Positions 5,716 to 6,436 of a stretch of 6,436 nucleotides of DNA are shown piece by piece. The notes below the pieces were generated by a model that saw only the letters and a list, made by a program, of their open reading frames with translations, ran no database searches and was not told the origin of the DNA. Each line of letters opens with the position of its first letter. The stretch's first letter is position 1. Location of the stretch: positions 1 through 6,436 of the forward strand of contig JAFVAA010000525.1 in the NCBI GenBank assembly GCA_017476305.1, in the 5' to 3' direction. Source of the stretch: Lachnospiraceae bacterium. Lineage in GTDB: Bacteria; Bacillota; Clostridia; Lachnospirales; Lachnospiraceae. Both the position numbers and the translations under genes were made by a program.

Positions 5716-6436
5716 CTACTTCTTTACTTTCAAACGTGTTTTCTTCTTCCCCAGCTTTAAACGCTTCCTCGTTTTTTTCTCCTCCAAAACGCCTCCCTGC
5801 ATCTCACCCAGATGTTTTTTCAAAAGCTCTCCATCTACATTTCTGATCAATTTTCCATGGGTCGCCAAACTGATTTTTCCGGTTTCCTCCGAAACGATAA
5901 TCGTCAGGCTGTCACTTACCTCACTGATTCCTACCCCGGCACGATGTCTGGTTCCAAGTTCCTTTGACAGACCTAAATTATCGGAAAGCGGAAGATAGCA
6001 GGTAGCCGCTACGATCCGGTCATTCCGAATGATTACAGCCCCATCATGAAGCGGAGTATTATGTTCAAAAATATTGATCAAAAGCTGACTGGTCAGCAGA
6101 CCATCCACACCGATCCCGGTTCGTTCATACTCACCAAGGGCCACCTTTTTTTCAATAACCATCAATGCACCCGTTTTTTCCTTACCCATCTCAAAGGAAG
6201 CTCTTACCAGTTCACTGATGGTTTTATCCGTAAGGGCGGAGTTCTCCTCCCGGTAATCTCCGGATGTGAAAAGAAAATTCGTAAAGATATTATTCCTTCC
6301 GAGCTGTTCCAGTGCCCTTCGGAGCTCCGGCTGAAAGATAATGATGGCTGCTGTGATTCCAACGCCCAGAGAGTTGGAAAGCAGCCAGGAGATCGTATTC
6401 AACTGGAAGACCGCAGCAAAAAAAGCGAACAGCAGC
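5716..6436 (-). CDS. cdaA: Diadenylate cyclase CdaA (N-terminus beyond window edge)
   Basis: CdaA (DacA) is the membrane diadenylate cyclase that joins two ATP into c-di-AMP, which controls potassium and osmolyte uptake and affects wall synthesis. The visible 239 residues start within the membrane part (LLFAFFAAVFQ, then the last helix before IIIFQPELRRALEQLG) and contain the whole DAC domain. The catalytic DGA motif is at 6037-6045 (in NTPLHDGAVI) and RHR at 5941-5949 (in ELGTRHRAGVGISEVSD), so the enzyme should be active. The frame is open to the right edge; TTG at 6400-6402 is internal, not the start. The C-terminus is unusual in being strongly basic, with some 14 Lys/Arg in the last 22 residues. 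cdaR follows after 107 nt and is probably co-transcribed. Confidence 0.96.
   Translation of the reverse strand, partial: LLFAFFAAVFQLNTISWLLSNSLGVGITAAIIIFQPELRRALEQLGRNNIFTNFLFTSGDYREENSALTDKTISELVRASFEMGKEKTGALMVIEKKVALGEYERTGIGVDGLLTSQLLINIFEHNTPLHDGAVIIRNDRIVAATCYLPLSDNLGLSKELGTRHRAGVGISEVSDSLTIIVSEETGKISLATHGKLIRNVDGELLKKHLGEMQGGVLEEKKTRKRLKLGKKKTRLKVKK

Overview
The window looks like chromosomal DNA from a spore-forming, low-to-moderate-GC member of the Firmicutes, most likely Lachnospiraceae or a close clostridial relative. This rests on dipicolinate synthase genes (made only by endospore formers), a CdaA-CdaR pair, a LytTR response regulator, AGGAGG-type ribosome binding sites and frequent GTG/TTG starts. 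The family-level placement is inference from gene content and style, not from a search.

Layout. (1) Positions 1-2460, minus strand: a compact three-gene run in the order LytTR response regulator (1732-2460), TPR-repeat lipoprotein (557-1726), hflX (1-523, cut by the window edge). Gaps of 5 and 33 nt suggest one operon. (2) Positions 2461-2795: a divergent intergenic region of 335 nt with the ribosome binding site and possible promoter of the leftward operon, two inverted repeats, and a good match to a mother-cell sigma-K promoter pointing right. (3) Positions 2796-4266, plus strand: dpaA and dpaB, the two subunits of dipicolinate synthase, separated by 88 nt. (4) Positions 4277-4321: a rho-independent terminator best read on the minus strand, between the convergent dpaB and cdaR. 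(5) Positions 4334-6436, minus strand: cdaR (four YbbR repeats, TTG start) preceded by cdaA, the membrane diadenylate cyclase, whose N-terminus lies beyond the right edge.

How they work together. DpaA and DpaB make dipicolinic acid in the mother cell late in sporulation; the sigma-K-like promoter fits this and moves the dpaA start to 2796. CdaA makes c-di-AMP and CdaR, anchored beside it, modulates it. The LytTR-TPR-HflX run is the least explained part: a regulator without a kinase in view, a surface-anchored repeat protein and a ribosome-associated GTPase. The genes themselves belong to known families; the new points are start corrections, regulatory sites and operon structure rather than an unknown system.
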